A stretch of DNA of 64,000 bases from Candidatus Krumholzibacteriota bacterium (GTDB taxonomy: Bacteria; Krumholzibacteriota; Krumholzibacteriia; LZORAL124-64-63). A program made the translations under genes and the position numbers. Within the stretch, counting starts at the first letter, position 1; each line of letters starts with the position of its first letter. The notes under the pieces are model-generated. The model was not told where the DNA came from. It made no database searches and was given only the letters and a program-made list of their open reading frames with translations. The stretch lies in assembly GCA_022711765.1 (NCBI GenBank), contig JAKLEB010000001.1:127186-191185 (forward strand), written 5' to 3'. Shown piece by piece: positions 16,503-26,500 of this stretch.

Positions 16503-17330
16503 CTAGGCCTGGAGCAGGTTCAGCGCGAGGCCGGTGGTCAGGTTCGCCTGCGCCAGCATGGAGACGCCGGCCTGCTGCAGGATCTGGTAGCTGGTCAGGC
16601 TGGAGGTCTCGCGGGCGACGTCGACGTCGCGGATCCGGCTGTTGGCGGCGGAGAGGTTCTCCGACTGGTTGTTGATGTTGCGGATCGAGACCTCGAGCCG
16701 GTTCTGGATCGCGCCGAAGTCGGAGCGCGCCGAGCTGACGGCGTCCACGGCGGCCAGGACCTCGGTCATCGCCGTCGTCGCGTTCGCCGCGGTGTCGACC
16801 CCCGCGAGCAGGCCGAGGGTGGCCGAGTCGCGGGCCGTCGCGAGGTCGACCGCGATGCTGTCGTAGGTGTTGGTCGTGATCCCCACCTGGATGGCCACGC
16901 TCCCGCCCGAACCGTCGAGCAGCTTCTGGCCGTTGAACTCCGTGGAGTTCGAGATGCGGTCGATCTCGTCCAGCAGGTCCTGGTACTCGTTGTTGAGGTA
17001 GCCGCGCTCGATGTCCGTCAAGGTGCCGTTGAGGCTCTGTTCCGTCAGCTCGCGCAGGCGCAGCAGGATGGTGCTGACCTCGTCCAGGGCGCCTTCCGCC
17101 GTCTGGACGAGCGAGATGCCGTCGCTCGCGTTGCGGCTCGCCTGCTCGAGGGCGCGGATGTCGCTCTTCAGACCTTCGGAGATGGCGAGACCCGCGGCAT
17201 CGTCCGCGGCGCGGTTGATCCGCAGGCCGCTGGAGAGCTTCTCCATCGACTTGGCGTATGCGGTCGTGGCGTTGTACAGGTGCCGGCGGGTGTTGATGGA
17301 CGCGATGTTGGTGTTGATGCGGATGCCCAT
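16503..17330 (-). CDS. fliC: Flagellin 4
   Basis: A 275-residue D0/D1-only flagellin (MGIRINTNIASINTRRHLYN start, LAQANLTTGLALNLLQA end). It has its own sigma-28-like promoter at 17443-17470; the leader of about 105 bases would contain a perfect hairpin (GGGCGACC arms, 17401-17422) and the TCAAGGAGGA ribosome site. The frame could be extended to 17384, but the MGIRINTN start with its ribosome site is clear. Confidence 0.95.
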   Translation of the reverse strand: MGIRINTNIASINTRRHLYNATTAYAKSMEKLSSGLRINRAADDAAGLAISEGLKSDIRALEQASRNASDGISLVQTAEGALDEVSTILLRLRELTEQSLNGTLTDIERGYLNNEYQDLLDEIDRISNSTEFNGQKLLDGSGGSVAIQVGITTNTYDSIAVDLATARDSATLGLLAGVDTAANATTAMTEVLAAVDAVSSARSDFGAIQNRLEVSIRNINNQSENLSAANSRIRDVDVARETSSLTSYQILQQAGVSMLAQANLTTGLALNLLQA

Positions 17331-17336
17331 GCGATT

Positions 17337-17346
17337 TCCTCCTTGA
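17337..17346 (-). promoter_or_regulatory. Flagellin 4 ribosome site, candidate CsrA site
   Basis: TCAAGGAGGA on the minus strand, same decamer as before flagellin 2, overlapping the Shine-Dalgarno sequence. Confidence 0.4.
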
Positions 17347-17442
17347 AAACGCGGTTTGGGCTGGCGCCCCTCGGGGCTGACCAACGGATCGGCGGTGAGG
17401 GGGCGACCGTCCTTGGTCGCCCGGCGTCACGCCGTGCGGAGA

Positions 17443-17470
17443 GAGTCGGCAGCGCGGGGGAGGAACTTGA
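17443..17470 (-). promoter_or_regulatory. Sigma-28-like promoter of flagellin 4
   Basis: Minus strand: TCAAGT, 14 bases, GCCGACTC. The -35 and spacing equal those of the flagellin 1 promoter, and GCCGA matches the FliA -10 core. The end of the -10 is weaker (CTC for TAA). Confidence 0.45.
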
Positions 17471-17508
17471 GCGGGAAATCCGGGGCGACGGCGCCGGGAC
17501 GCGGCGTC

Positions 17509-17536
17509 GGGGGCGCGCCGGAGTCGGCGCGCCCCC
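17509..17536 (-). terminator. GC-rich hairpin after flagellin 5
   Basis: Perfect 11-base arms (17509-17519 and 17526-17536, GGGGCGCGCC core) around a six-base loop, about 30 bases past the flagellin 5 stop. No T-run follows. Confidence 0.55.
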
Positions 17537-17565
17537 TGCGGGGTGGGGAATCGGTGGCCCGGCGC

Positions 17566-18411
17566 TCAGCCTTGCAGCAGGGTGAGCGCGAGGGACGAGG
17601 TCATGTTCGCCTGCGCGAGGACGGACACGCCCGCTTGCTGGAGGATCTGCAAGCTGGTCATGGTCGAGGTCTCGAGCGCCACGTCCACGTCGCGGATGCG
17701 GCTGTTGGCCGCCGAGAGATTCTCCGAGGTCATGCTGATGTTGCGGATCGTGGTCTCCAGGCGGTTCTGCGCGGCGCCGAAGGCGGCGCGGGTCGTGCTG
17801 ACGAGGCTCGACGCGGCCTCGATGTCGTCGATCAACGCGCGCGCCACGTCGCCCCCGCTGCCCGGCGCGCCGAAGTCCGTGCCGGCGAGACCGAGAAACG
17901 TGGTGTTCATCGGGCTCGAGAGCACGATCGACACGGCGCTCGTGGTCACGTCGGTGCCGACGCCCACCTGGACGTCCAGCGTGCCGGCCGTGCCGTCCAG
18001 CAAGCGGATGCCGTTGAACTCGGCCGTGGCGCTGATGCGGTCGATCTCGGTCAGCAGCTCCTGGTACTCGTCGTTCAGGTAGCCGCGTTCGGTGTCGCCG
18101 AGGGTCTCGGTCGCGGCCTGCTCGGCGAGCTCGCGCAGGCGCAACAGGATGCTGCCGACCTCGTCGAGAGCGCCTTCCGCGGTCTGGACCAGCGAGATCC
18201 CGTCGGCGGCGTTGCGGCTCGCCTGGCCGAGCGCCCGGATGTCGCTCTTCAATCCCTCCGAGATCGCGAGGCCGGCGGCGTCGTCGCCCGAGCGGTTGAT
18301 CCGCATGCCGCTCGACAGCTTCTCCATCGACTTGTTGAAGTTGTTCGTCGTGTTGAACAGGTGGCGTTGCGCGCTGAGCGACGCCACGTTCGTGTTGATG
18401 CGCAGACCCAT
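17566..18411 (-). CDS. fliC: Flagellin 5 (divergent)
   Basis: A 281-residue D0/D1-only flagellin that differs most from the other four: it starts MGLRINTNVASLSAQRHLFN, has LSSGMRINRSGDD where the others have GLRINRA(A/G)DD, AAFGAAQNRLE where they have DFGA(V/I)QNRLE, and a distinct middle (VTTSAVSIVLSSPMNTTFLGLAGTDF in parts). The end is LAQANMTSSLALTLLQG. It is the most upstream flagellin. Only a poor sigma-28-like match (GCAAGC, 13 bases, GCCGCTGC) lies upstream. ACGGAGGA is its ribosome site. Confidence 0.94.
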   Translation of the reverse strand: MGLRINTNVASLSAQRHLFNTTNNFNKSMEKLSSGMRINRSGDDAAGLAISEGLKSDIRALGQASRNAADGISLVQTAEGALDEVGSILLRLRELAEQAATETLGDTERGYLNDEYQELLTEIDRISATAEFNGIRLLDGTAGTLDVQVGVGTDVTTSAVSIVLSSPMNTTFLGLAGTDFGAPGSGGDVARALIDDIEAASSLVSTTRAAFGAAQNRLETTIRNISMTSENLSAANSRIRDVDVALETSTMTSLQILQQAGVSVLAQANMTSSLALTLLQG

Positions 18412-18575
18412 GTCCGATTCCTCCGTGTCGTCAGGCCGCCCCGCAGCGGCCGTTCAGGTTGCGGCTTGCGATCGTGCGCCGCCGTCCCGTACTCTGGGCG
18501 TCGGGACCCTCGAGCGGGCATCTTGCCCGCCGGGTTCTCGCAACCATGCATTTTGCACGCCAGACGGGGCCTGAC

Positions 18576-19550
18576 ATGTCGATTCGCACGGTCCGCCTCG
18601 ACGAGTACGAGGGTTTCCTTGCATTTCTCAATGCAGGAATGAGGCCTGAACCGACCGCGACGCGCGCTGAGGACGACTTCCCGGTCATCCTGGGGCGCGG
18701 CAACCTCGACGGACTCTGGGGCTGGCCGGATGCGCGGGGCTGGGCCGCTGGACTCGCCGTCCTCACGAGGCGGTTCACCTCGAGCGCGGGCGATCTCACG
18801 GTGGCGGGCATCGGCTCGGTGGTGACGCGCGCCGACCGGCGTGGCGAGGGGCTCAGTGCCGGTCTGCAGGAGCACGTCGTGGCCCGGCTCTCCGGCGCCG
18901 GCGTCGCCCTCGGCGTGCTCTGGAGCGACCGGCCGGCAATTTATGCCGGACGGGGTTTCCAGCCCGCGGGCTGGGAATACCATCTGGACCTGGCGGGCCT
19001 CGAGCCGAGCGGGCTGCTGCCGGACGGCGCCGAGATCCGGTCGTACCGACCCGCGGACGCGGGTGCCGTCGCGAACCTGTATGGCCGGCACCCGTTGCGC
19101 ACGATCCGGCAGCCCGGCGACGACGCCGTGCTCTACGCCATGCCCGGGACCCGGGGCTTCGTGCTCGACCGGGGCGGCAACGTGCTCGCCTACGCATTCT
19201 GCGGGAAGGGCGCGGACTTCCCCGGGTACGTCACCGAGTGGGGCGGGCCGGCGCCGGATGCGCTGGCGGTGCTGGCCGAGGTCCGCGCGCGCGGACTCGC
19301 CACGCGGGCGCTCGTGCCGGCGGGTCGCGAGGACCTGCTGGATCTCGCCGTCTCGCTGGGCGCGGGCCTGGCGGCGGTGCCCAGCGGGCTCTGGTCGATC
19401 CTGCGTCCCGATCTGCTGCCCGGCGGCGACGCCGGACCGGCGGACGGCCAGCGACTCGACCCGCGCGCCTGGCTGGGAACGGTCGACGAGGCGGGGATGC
19501 CGGTTCCCGGGCGCCTGCGGCTGGCGGTCTGGGGATTCGACAGCGTCTGA
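18576..19550 (+). CDS. GNAT-family acyltransferase, two-domain
   Basis: A 324-residue protein of the Eis-like or tandem GNAT type. The acetyl-CoA loop is visible as TRADRRGEGLSAGL (around residue 85-98), followed by LWSDRPAIYAGRGFQPAG, the usual GNAT helix and strand near the end of the first domain. A second half (GAEIRSYRPADAGAVANLYGRHPL) begins like another GNAT domain. Substrate unknown. It sits between the flagellins and a glycosyltransferase 20 bases downstream, so acylation of a flagellin sugar is a reasonable guess but not shown. ATG at 18576 preferred; frame open further upstream. Confidence 0.75.
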   Translation: MSIRTVRLDEYEGFLAFLNAGMRPEPTATRAEDDFPVILGRGNLDGLWGWPDARGWAAGLAVLTRRFTSSAGDLTVAGIGSVVTRADRRGEGLSAGLQEHVVARLSGAGVALGVLWSDRPAIYAGRGFQPAGWEYHLDLAGLEPSGLLPDGAEIRSYRPADAGAVANLYGRHPLRTIRQPGDDAVLYAMPGTRGFVLDRGGNVLAYAFCGKGADFPGYVTEWGGPAPDALAVLAEVRARGLATRALVPAGREDLLDLAVSLGAGLAAVPSGLWSILRPDLLPGGDAGPADGQRLDPRAWLGTVDEAGMPVPGRLRLAVWGFDSV

Positions 19551-19570
19551 CCTACCGCGGTGGAGGACTC

Positions 19571-20704
19571 TTGGCGCAACCCACGCTCACCCTGCTGATC
19601 CTGGCTGACCGCGGCGACCGTCTCGCGGCGCTGCTCGCCCACCACGGCCGACTCTGGGACGAGGCCGTCGTCGTGGACACCGGAGACGGCGGCGCCGGCG
19701 CGGTCGCCGCGAGCGCCGGCGCGCGCGCCGTGCCGCACGCCTGGAACGACGACTTCGCGGCGGCGCGCAACGCGGGCGTCGCCGCCGCGACCGGCGACTG
19801 GATCCTGATCCTGGACACGGACGAGCTGGTCGCGCCTCGCGACCTGGACCGGCTGCGCGAGGCCGTCACGGCGGAACCGTTCGTGGGGCTCCAGACGGTC
19901 GTGAACTACTGCGCCGACGCGCGGCATCCCGAGTGGCGGCCGCTCCGCGGCGAGTATCCCGCCGAGGAGGCCGGACAGCGAGGTTGCTTCCTGTCCCGGC
20001 GCGCCGGCCTGTTTCCGCGCCGCCCAGGACTCGTGTTCGAGGGCTGCGTCCACGAGACGATCCTGCCCGCCGCGCTCGCGCAGGGGTTGCCGGCCAGGCC
20101 GTTGCGAGTGCCGGTCCACCACTACGGGTTCACGCTCGGCGGCCAGCACAACGCGGCGCGGAGGGCGCGGTATGCCTCGCTCGTCCGGCGCAAGCACGCG
20201 CAGCGGCCGGACGACACGGCGGCAGCGGTGGAGCTCGCGTCCGTCCTGCTGGAGGAGGGCAAGCCCGGCGAGGCGCGGTCGCTCCTCGAGGCGCTCGCCG
20301 ACCGCCGGCCCGTCGACAGCGCGATCACGCGCGGCCGGTTCCTCCTGGGGCGGCTGCTCCGGGAGGAGGGTCGCCTCACGATCGCCAGGACGCTGCTCGC
20401 CCGCGCCGTCGCCGAGGACCCCCGCCACGAGTTCTGCTGGCTCGAGCTGATCCGCGTCGTCGCGGCCGCCGGCGCCTGGGGGGACTGCGATCGGCTGATC
20501 GGCGAGGCGCGCCGCCGCTTCGGCGACGATCCGCTCCTGGACAAGGAGGAACTGCGCTGCCTGGTCAAGACCGGTCGCCTGGAGGCTGCCGCGCTGGTGC
20601 TGGCTCGCCTGCGGCAGATCTATCCCGGCTGGGATGACCTGGCCGATCTGTCCCGCCGTCTGCCGTCGCCGGGGCGTTCGCTCCCCGGCGGCCCGGTGGC
20701 GTGA
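19571..20704 (+). CDS. Family 2 glycosyltransferase with TPR region
   Basis: A 377-residue protein. The N-terminal half is a GT-A fold of the WaaE-like GT2 type: LTLLILADRGDRL, VVVDTGDGGAGA, the acceptor-side NDDFAAARNAG and the metal-binding motif WILILDTDELV. The C-terminal half (about 190-360) is made of TPR-like helix pairs (AAAVELASVLLEEGKPGEARSLLEAL, then TIARTLLARAVAEDPRHEFCW). GT2-TPR proteins beside flagellin genes often glycosylate flagellin, and this one lies between flagellins and flgM. It starts at TTG 19571 with GGAGG four bases ahead. The donor sugar cannot be inferred. Confidence 0.82.
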   Translation: MAQPTLTLLILADRGDRLAALLAHHGRLWDEAVVVDTGDGGAGAVAASAGARAVPHAWNDDFAAARNAGVAAATGDWILILDTDELVAPRDLDRLREAVTAEPFVGLQTVVNYCADARHPEWRPLRGEYPAEEAGQRGCFLSRRAGLFPRRPGLVFEGCVHETILPAALAQGLPARPLRVPVHHYGFTLGGQHNAARRARYASLVRRKHAQRPDDTAAAVELASVLLEEGKPGEARSLLEALADRRPVDSAITRGRFLLGRLLREEGRLTIARTLLARAVAEDPRHEFCWLELIRVVAAAGAWGDCDRLIGEARRRFGDDPLLDKEELRCLVKTGRLEAAALVLARLRQIYPGWDDLADLSRRLPSPGRSLPGGPVA

Positions 20705-20730
20705 TCGCCGGCGCCGGAGTCGCTTTTTGC

Positions 20731-20757
20731 TCAAGTCCGGCCAGAATCTGCCGATCA
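20731..20757 (+). promoter_or_regulatory. Sigma-28 promoter upstream of flgM
   Basis: TCAAGTCC, 11 bases, GCCGATCA: E. coli FliA spacing and seven of eight in the -10. It lies 245 bases before flgM. The rest of the gap (20758-21001) holds an AT-rich spot (TGATATTGTAAATAG near 20837) and a weak sigma-54-like GG-N10-GC (20927-20940), but no gene. Confidence 0.6.
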
Positions 20758-21001
20758 CTGGTACGGAATCGTTCGCCCTGGCCGGCAGGATCAGCCGGCA
20801 CGCGGGACCGGCGGGATCGACCGAGTCGACTCGCTGATATTGTAAATAGAGAAGATCCAGGCTGTTCACGTCGTCGGTTCGAGCAAGATCTCGGGCCGCC
20901 GCGCCGGCGGTCGGATCGTCCCGGCAGGTCTCGCATTTGCTAGGGTCCAGGCACGGTAGCGAGCGTCAGGCGGAGATCAAACCTGCACGAGAGGGCCGTC
21001 C

Positions 21002-21367
21002 ATGCCGATGAACGCGAACCAGATCGATGCCTCCGCGAAGTCCCAGGCGCAGCGGGTCGAGACCTACGGCCGGGCGCGCGAGCACAAGGTGGACGGGTTC
21101 GCGGGGCCGAAGGACCCCGGCAGCCAGCTGGTGCCGATCTCGTTGAGCGACCACGCCGACATCTCCGACAAGGCTCGCGAACTCGCGGATCTGCGGCGAG
21201 CCGTGGAAGCCGGGCGAGACGCCCTGGCCGGCGAGTCCGCGGTGCGGGCCGATCGCCTCGCGCTGGTGCGGGAGCGCCTGACGGCGGGCTATTACCAGTC
21301 GGCGGCGGTCCGCGACGAGGTCGCGGGGCGGCTGAGCACGCTGTTCTTCGAGGGACCGCTCTTCTAG
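21002..21367 (+). CDS. flgM: Anti-sigma-28 factor FlgM
   Basis: A 121-residue protein with the FlgM layout: a disordered polar N-terminus, ISLSDHADISDKARELADLRRAVE, then VRADRLALVRERLTAGYYQSAAVRDEVAGRLSTLFFEG, which matches the FlgM C-terminal pattern (R...lr..i..G.Y.....vA..l). FlgM holds FliA until the hook is finished and is then exported. A sigma-28-like promoter lies upstream, giving the expected feedback loop, and a terminator follows. The FliA it would bind is encoded 30 kb away (51262). Confidence 0.82.
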   Translation: MPMNANQIDASAKSQAQRVETYGRAREHKVDGFAGPKDPGSQLVPISLSDHADISDKARELADLRRAVEAGRDALAGESAVRADRLALVRERLTAGYYQSAAVRDEVAGRLSTLFFEGPLF

Positions 21368-21387
21368 TCCGCGATCCGGAACGACCC

Positions 21388-21418
21388 GGGGGACGGCCGG
21401 CCAGGCCGTCCCCGTTTC
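21388..21418 (+). terminator. Intrinsic terminator after flgM
   Basis: Perfect ten-base arms (GGGGACGGCC, 21389-21398, and complement 21404-21413) around a GGCCA loop, followed by GTTTCTG. It lies about 20 bases past the flgM stop. Confidence 0.72.
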
Positions 21419-21546
21419 TGCGCCGGTCTCCACGGCGGCGCCGGCAGGATTTTTACCGCCTCCGGCGAGACTCTGGTTGCGAGAGGTGACCAGAAAATTT
21501 ACAGTTGTCGCCGATCACGCCGGGTCGTTGCCGCCGCGGGGGGATC

Positions 21547-23753
21547 ATGCGCGAAGACACAGACCGGTCGGTCCAGGGTCGCCTGCAGGTGGTCGGACCG
21601 GACAGCGTGGCTGAGGGCGTTGCCGGCTGGGCTCGCGAGACGGTCGCGTCCCTGGCCGAGGTGGCGGCCGGGACGGTCCCGGCGAGCGTCGTGGTGGTTC
21701 ACGAGGCGACGTTGCGCGCGCATGGCGAGTGGACCGGGTTTCCCGCCTGGCTGAGGCGATTCGACGCCCGCGCGAACGCCGTGATCCTGGCTCACGAGGG
21801 CCTGTCCGTCGCGGAGCTGGTCGAGTGCTTCCGCGCCGGGCTCGCCGATGCGCTCCCCTCGTCCTCTCCGCCGGCGCAGTGGGACGCGGCGCTCGGTCGG
21901 GTCGGCCGGCGACTCGCCTTGCAGGCCGAGGCCCGCGCGGTCAAGGTCGACGCTGCCGCGACGCAGCGCCTGTTGCAGGATGGCCGCCGGCGCCTGCGCC
22001 ACGAGGCGGCGGCCGAGACGGCGGCGCTCCTGCAGGCCCAGGCCGACCTCGAGGCGGCGAACCGCCGCCTCGGCGACCACATGGCGCAGGTGTCGCTGCT
22101 CTACAAGTTCGGGCGCGAGCTGAGCCTGGCGAGCAACTGGGACGACACGCTGCGCGAGATCCTGGCGCACCTGGCCGAGTTCGTCGGCGCGGCGGGCGGA
22201 GCGCTCGTCCTGCGGGCGGCGCCCGGCGGCGCCTACGCGCCGCGACAGACCTACCGGTGGCAGGAGCAATCCTGGGACAAGGTCCTCCTGCGCATCACCC
22301 GGCAGATCGACGCGGGTGTCGCCAGCAGCCTGCTGGCGCCGGGGATCTTCCAGGTGGGGCCGCAGGAGGACGAGACCACCGGTGGCCGGATCACCGCACT
22401 GCCGCTCGAGCACCAGGGGATCCGGCTGGGCATGCTGCTCCTGCTCTTCGGCGACCCGGACGAGCGCCGGCAGCGGTCCGCCGCCAACCTCCCGTTCCTG
22501 CAGATGGTCCAGGTCGTGGTGTCGGAGGAGGTCGCCTCGGCCCAGATGCTCGACCGGCTCCGCGACATCGGCGCGTTCAACACGCGCGTGCTCGAGACGG
22601 TCAGCAGCGCGATCTGGGTCTGCGCCCAGGGCCATACGATCTTCGTCAACCGCGCCGCGCGGACGCTGCTCGGGCTCGACGCCGGCCCGGTGTGCGAGGA
22701 CGCGGCGGCCGCCCTCGCGGTCGGCCGCGGCCGCCTGCTCGACCGGCCCCTGACCGGCGGCGCCGAGATCGACGATCTGCCCGAGCTGTTCCTCGACGGT
22801 GCGCTCAGCGTGGCGGGACGTCAGGCGCCGCTCTTCGCCGGACTGCAGCGCCGCAAGCGGCCGTTCCGCGGCGAAGGTCTGGTCCGGGACCTGCGCGGCC
22901 GCGCGATCCCGGTTCGGGTCCAGACCGCTCCGATGGCCGGGCGGGGCCGGGACGAACGCTGGCTGCTGGTGATCCTCGAGGACCTGCGGGAGGTGAAGCG
23001 GGCGGAGGCGGCGAGACGCCGCGCGGAGCGAGCGGAGGCGCTGGTGGCGATGTCCGCCACGCTCGCCCACGAGATCCGCAATCCGCTGATGGGTCTGAGC
23101 GCGCAGGCCGAGCTCCTGGCCGATTCGTTGCCGGTGGACGATTCGCGGCGCGATCGGATCGACCTCATCACGAGCGAGGTCGAGCGGATCAACCACACCA
23201 TCGCCGACATGCTGCAGTTCGTGCGCCCTTGCGACCTGCGTCGCGAAGCGGTCGATCCCGTCCGGCTCGCCCGGGTCAGCCTCGACCTCGCCCGACCGCG
23301 CGCCGAGACGCGCGGCGTGTCGCTCCGGGTTCTCGCCGATGCGCCCGTCGAGATCAATGCAGATTCGGCGAAGCTCAAGCAGGTTCTCCTGAATCTCGTC
23401 CTCAACGCAGTCGACGCGGCGCCGACCGGCGGCACCGTGACCGTGCGGCTCTCCGGCGACCGCAGCCTCGCGGTCCCGGACCCGACCCGCGGCAGCCTGC
23501 AGACCGTGCCGGCGGTCGCCATCGCCGTCGAGGACGACGGAGCCGGATTCGCCGGCATCGAACCGGAGCGGCTCTTCGAACCCTTCTTCACGACCAAGAC
23601 CACGGGCACCGGCCTGGGCCTCGCGTACAGCCGCAAGGTCGTCGACGCCCACGGCGGTGAGATTCGGGCGGAGCGGGACGGCGCGATCACGCGCATGCTG
23701 GTCCTGTTGCCGCGGGAAGCGGTGGCCGGCAAGACGCTGGCCGGGGAGGCGAC

Positions 23754-23757
<4 letters not shown>
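21547..23757 (+). CDS. Cytoplasmic sensor histidine kinase (GAF-PAS-HK, NtrB-like)
   Basis: A 736-residue kinase with no membrane segment. An N-terminal region of unknown fold (1-125) leads to a helical stretch (130-180, many Ala/Arg/Glu), a GAF-like domain (about 185-330, YKFGRELSLASNWDDTLREILAHL start), a PAS region (350-480, IWVCAQGHTIFVNRAARTLLG) and the kinase core: H-box LAHEIRNPLMG with His near 508, N box LNLVLNAVDAAP, EDDGAGF and FFTTKTTGTGLGL. Its stop overlaps the start of the partner regulator (ATGA), so the two are co-translated. The signal it senses is unknown. ATG at 21547 follows GGGGGGA. Confidence 0.9.
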
Positions 23758-25178
<1,421 letters not shown>

Positions 25179-25354
25179 TCTTGCCCATAAACTGACCACC
25201 GGTGTCCGGCAAGTGATCTGCCGGCCGTCTCCTGGCCCCCTACCGCCGTTGCCCGGTTCCCGGCGCCGTCCTCACGGCGCCGGCTTGCCCGACATCTGAT
25301 TGTCCAGCCCGGTCGTCGCCAGCGGTGGCCGGCGCGTTCCCCGCGTCCGGTGAC

Positions 25355-25370
25355 GGGCATGCCGTTTGCG
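25355..25370 (+). promoter_or_regulatory. Sigma-54 promoter of the TPR-flgS-flgR-flgB operon
   Basis: GGGCATGCCGTTTGCG: GG at 25356-25357, ten bases, GC at 25368-25369, matching TGGCAYG-N4-TTGC at all but the first T. Start of transcription would be near 25381, 34 bases before the ATG at 25415. The rest of the 236-base gap shows only GC-rich dyads (for example around 25260-25290). Confidence 0.8.
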
Positions 25371-25414
25371 GAGTCGCCTGCCGTCCTAAGTCCTTTCCGT
25401 GGAGCAGGCGAGAC

Positions 25415-26500
25415 ATGGATGACCGGCATGCGACGCGACGCGTTTGGCTCGGCCTGGCGGCCGGCCTGGCCCTGTGCGCGGTGACGGCGCCGCGGGCCGG
25501 CGCGTCCCTGACCGCCGACCAGGTCAACGACTACCTGGTCTGGTTGCACTCGCTCGAGTCGACGCTGGCGGCGCGAGCGGCGACCGGCCAGGCGGAGCAT
25601 CGCTCGCTCTTCCCGGCCGGCCTGGCGACGGCCGCGGCCGACACGACGCAGGGTCCGGATCTCGCGGCGGTCGTCGCGGCGCTGGAGGAGGTCGAGGGCC
25701 GCCCGCGCGTCCTGCAGGAGCCGGCGAGCCGGCAGCCCCTGCACGCGCTTGGCCGGGCCCGCAGCTACGCCAGCATCGCGGAATTCGATAGCGCCCTCGT
25801 CTGGTACGACGAGGCCCTGAGGCGCGATACGACCGGCGAATACGCCGATGAGTTCGGTCGAGAGGCCATGGCGGCCGCGATCGCGGCGGGGGACTCCGTG
25901 GCGGTGACGCGCCGGTTCCTCCGCGTGCTCGGCGGGCGCGACCTCGCCGCGCACGCCGCGGAGCTCGAGCTCGCGTACCGGTACTTCGTCAGTCGCGGCG
26001 ACGCCACCAACCTCGACCTGCTGGTCCGCTCGGCCGCGACCCAGCCGGACGCGCTGCGGGGCCGCCTCGCCTACTGGCAGGCCTTCGCGCTGAGCTGGCT
26101 CGGACGCCACGCCGAGAGCCTCGAGGCGCTCGCGGCGCTGCTCGTCTCCGATGGGGTCTCGTTCGGCCTCGACGAGGCGCAGCGGGCCTGGGTCCTCGTC
26201 GCCGTTCCCGACCTCCTGCTTCTGTCCGGCGACAGCGAGTCGGCGGAGACCCTGTACCGGGCCCTCGCCGCCAGCTCGGTACCCGGCGCCGCCGACTGGG
26301 CGGCCTGCCAGGTCGCGGCGATCGAGTTCCTCGCCGGCCGCTTCCTGGCGGCGGGCACGGCCTTCGAACGACTCTGCCAGCAGACCGCAGACCTGGAGTG
26401 GCGAGAGTACGCCTGCAAGATGGCCGCCCTGAGCGGCGAGATGGAACGACTGCGTGACGAGGGTGAGCTCCATGGCGCCGCTGCCTACGATCAGCGCTGA
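25415..26500 (+). CDS. Exported TPR-like helical repeat protein, function unknown
   Basis: A 361-residue protein with a Sec signal peptide (arginines then LGLAAGLALCAVTAPRAGA, cleaved near residue 30). The rest is helical with TPR-like segments (GRARSYASIAEFDSALVWYDEALRRD, WQAFALSWLGRHAESLEALAALL, LLLSGDSESAETLYRALAASS). No catalytic motif is seen. It is the first gene behind a sigma-54 promoter and heads the operon with the FlgS/FlgR-like pair and rod genes, so a role in flagellar assembly in the periplasm (compare MotX/PflA/FlgP-type accessory factors) is possible, without sequence proof. Confidence 0.7.
   Translation: MDDRHATRRVWLGLAAGLALCAVTAPRAGASLTADQVNDYLVWLHSLESTLAARAATGQAEHRSLFPAGLATAAADTTQGPDLAAVVAALEEVEGRPRVLQEPASRQPLHALGRARSYASIAEFDSALVWYDEALRRDTTGEYADEFGREAMAAAIAAGDSVAVTRRFLRVLGGRDLAAHAAELELAYRYFVSRGDATNLDLLVRSAATQPDALRGRLAYWQAFALSWLGRHAESLEALAALLVSDGVSFGLDEAQRAWVLVAVPDLLLLSGDSESAETLYRALAASSVPGAADWAACQVAAIEFLAGRFLAAGTAFERLCQQTADLEWREYACKMAALSGEMERLRDEGELHGAAAYDQR

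Noticed and set aside
18230..18415. Weak sigma-28-like GCAAGC-N13-GCCGCTGC upstream of flagellin 5
   Set aside because: Only about half of the consensus bases match, less than expected for a promoter and close to chance in this composition.
18500..18545. GG-N10-GC on the minus strand before flagellin 5 that could be sigma-54
   Set aside because: The GC is part of a small perfect dyad (GCGGGCA/TGCCCGC) and the -24 and -12 contexts (CGGCGGG, ATGC) do not match consensus.
21505..21540. GCCGATCA before the large kinase gene, same as the flgM sigma-28 -10
   Set aside because: No -35 element lies at 11-16 bases; the sequence there is CAGAAAAT. Kept only as a chance match or a very weak site.
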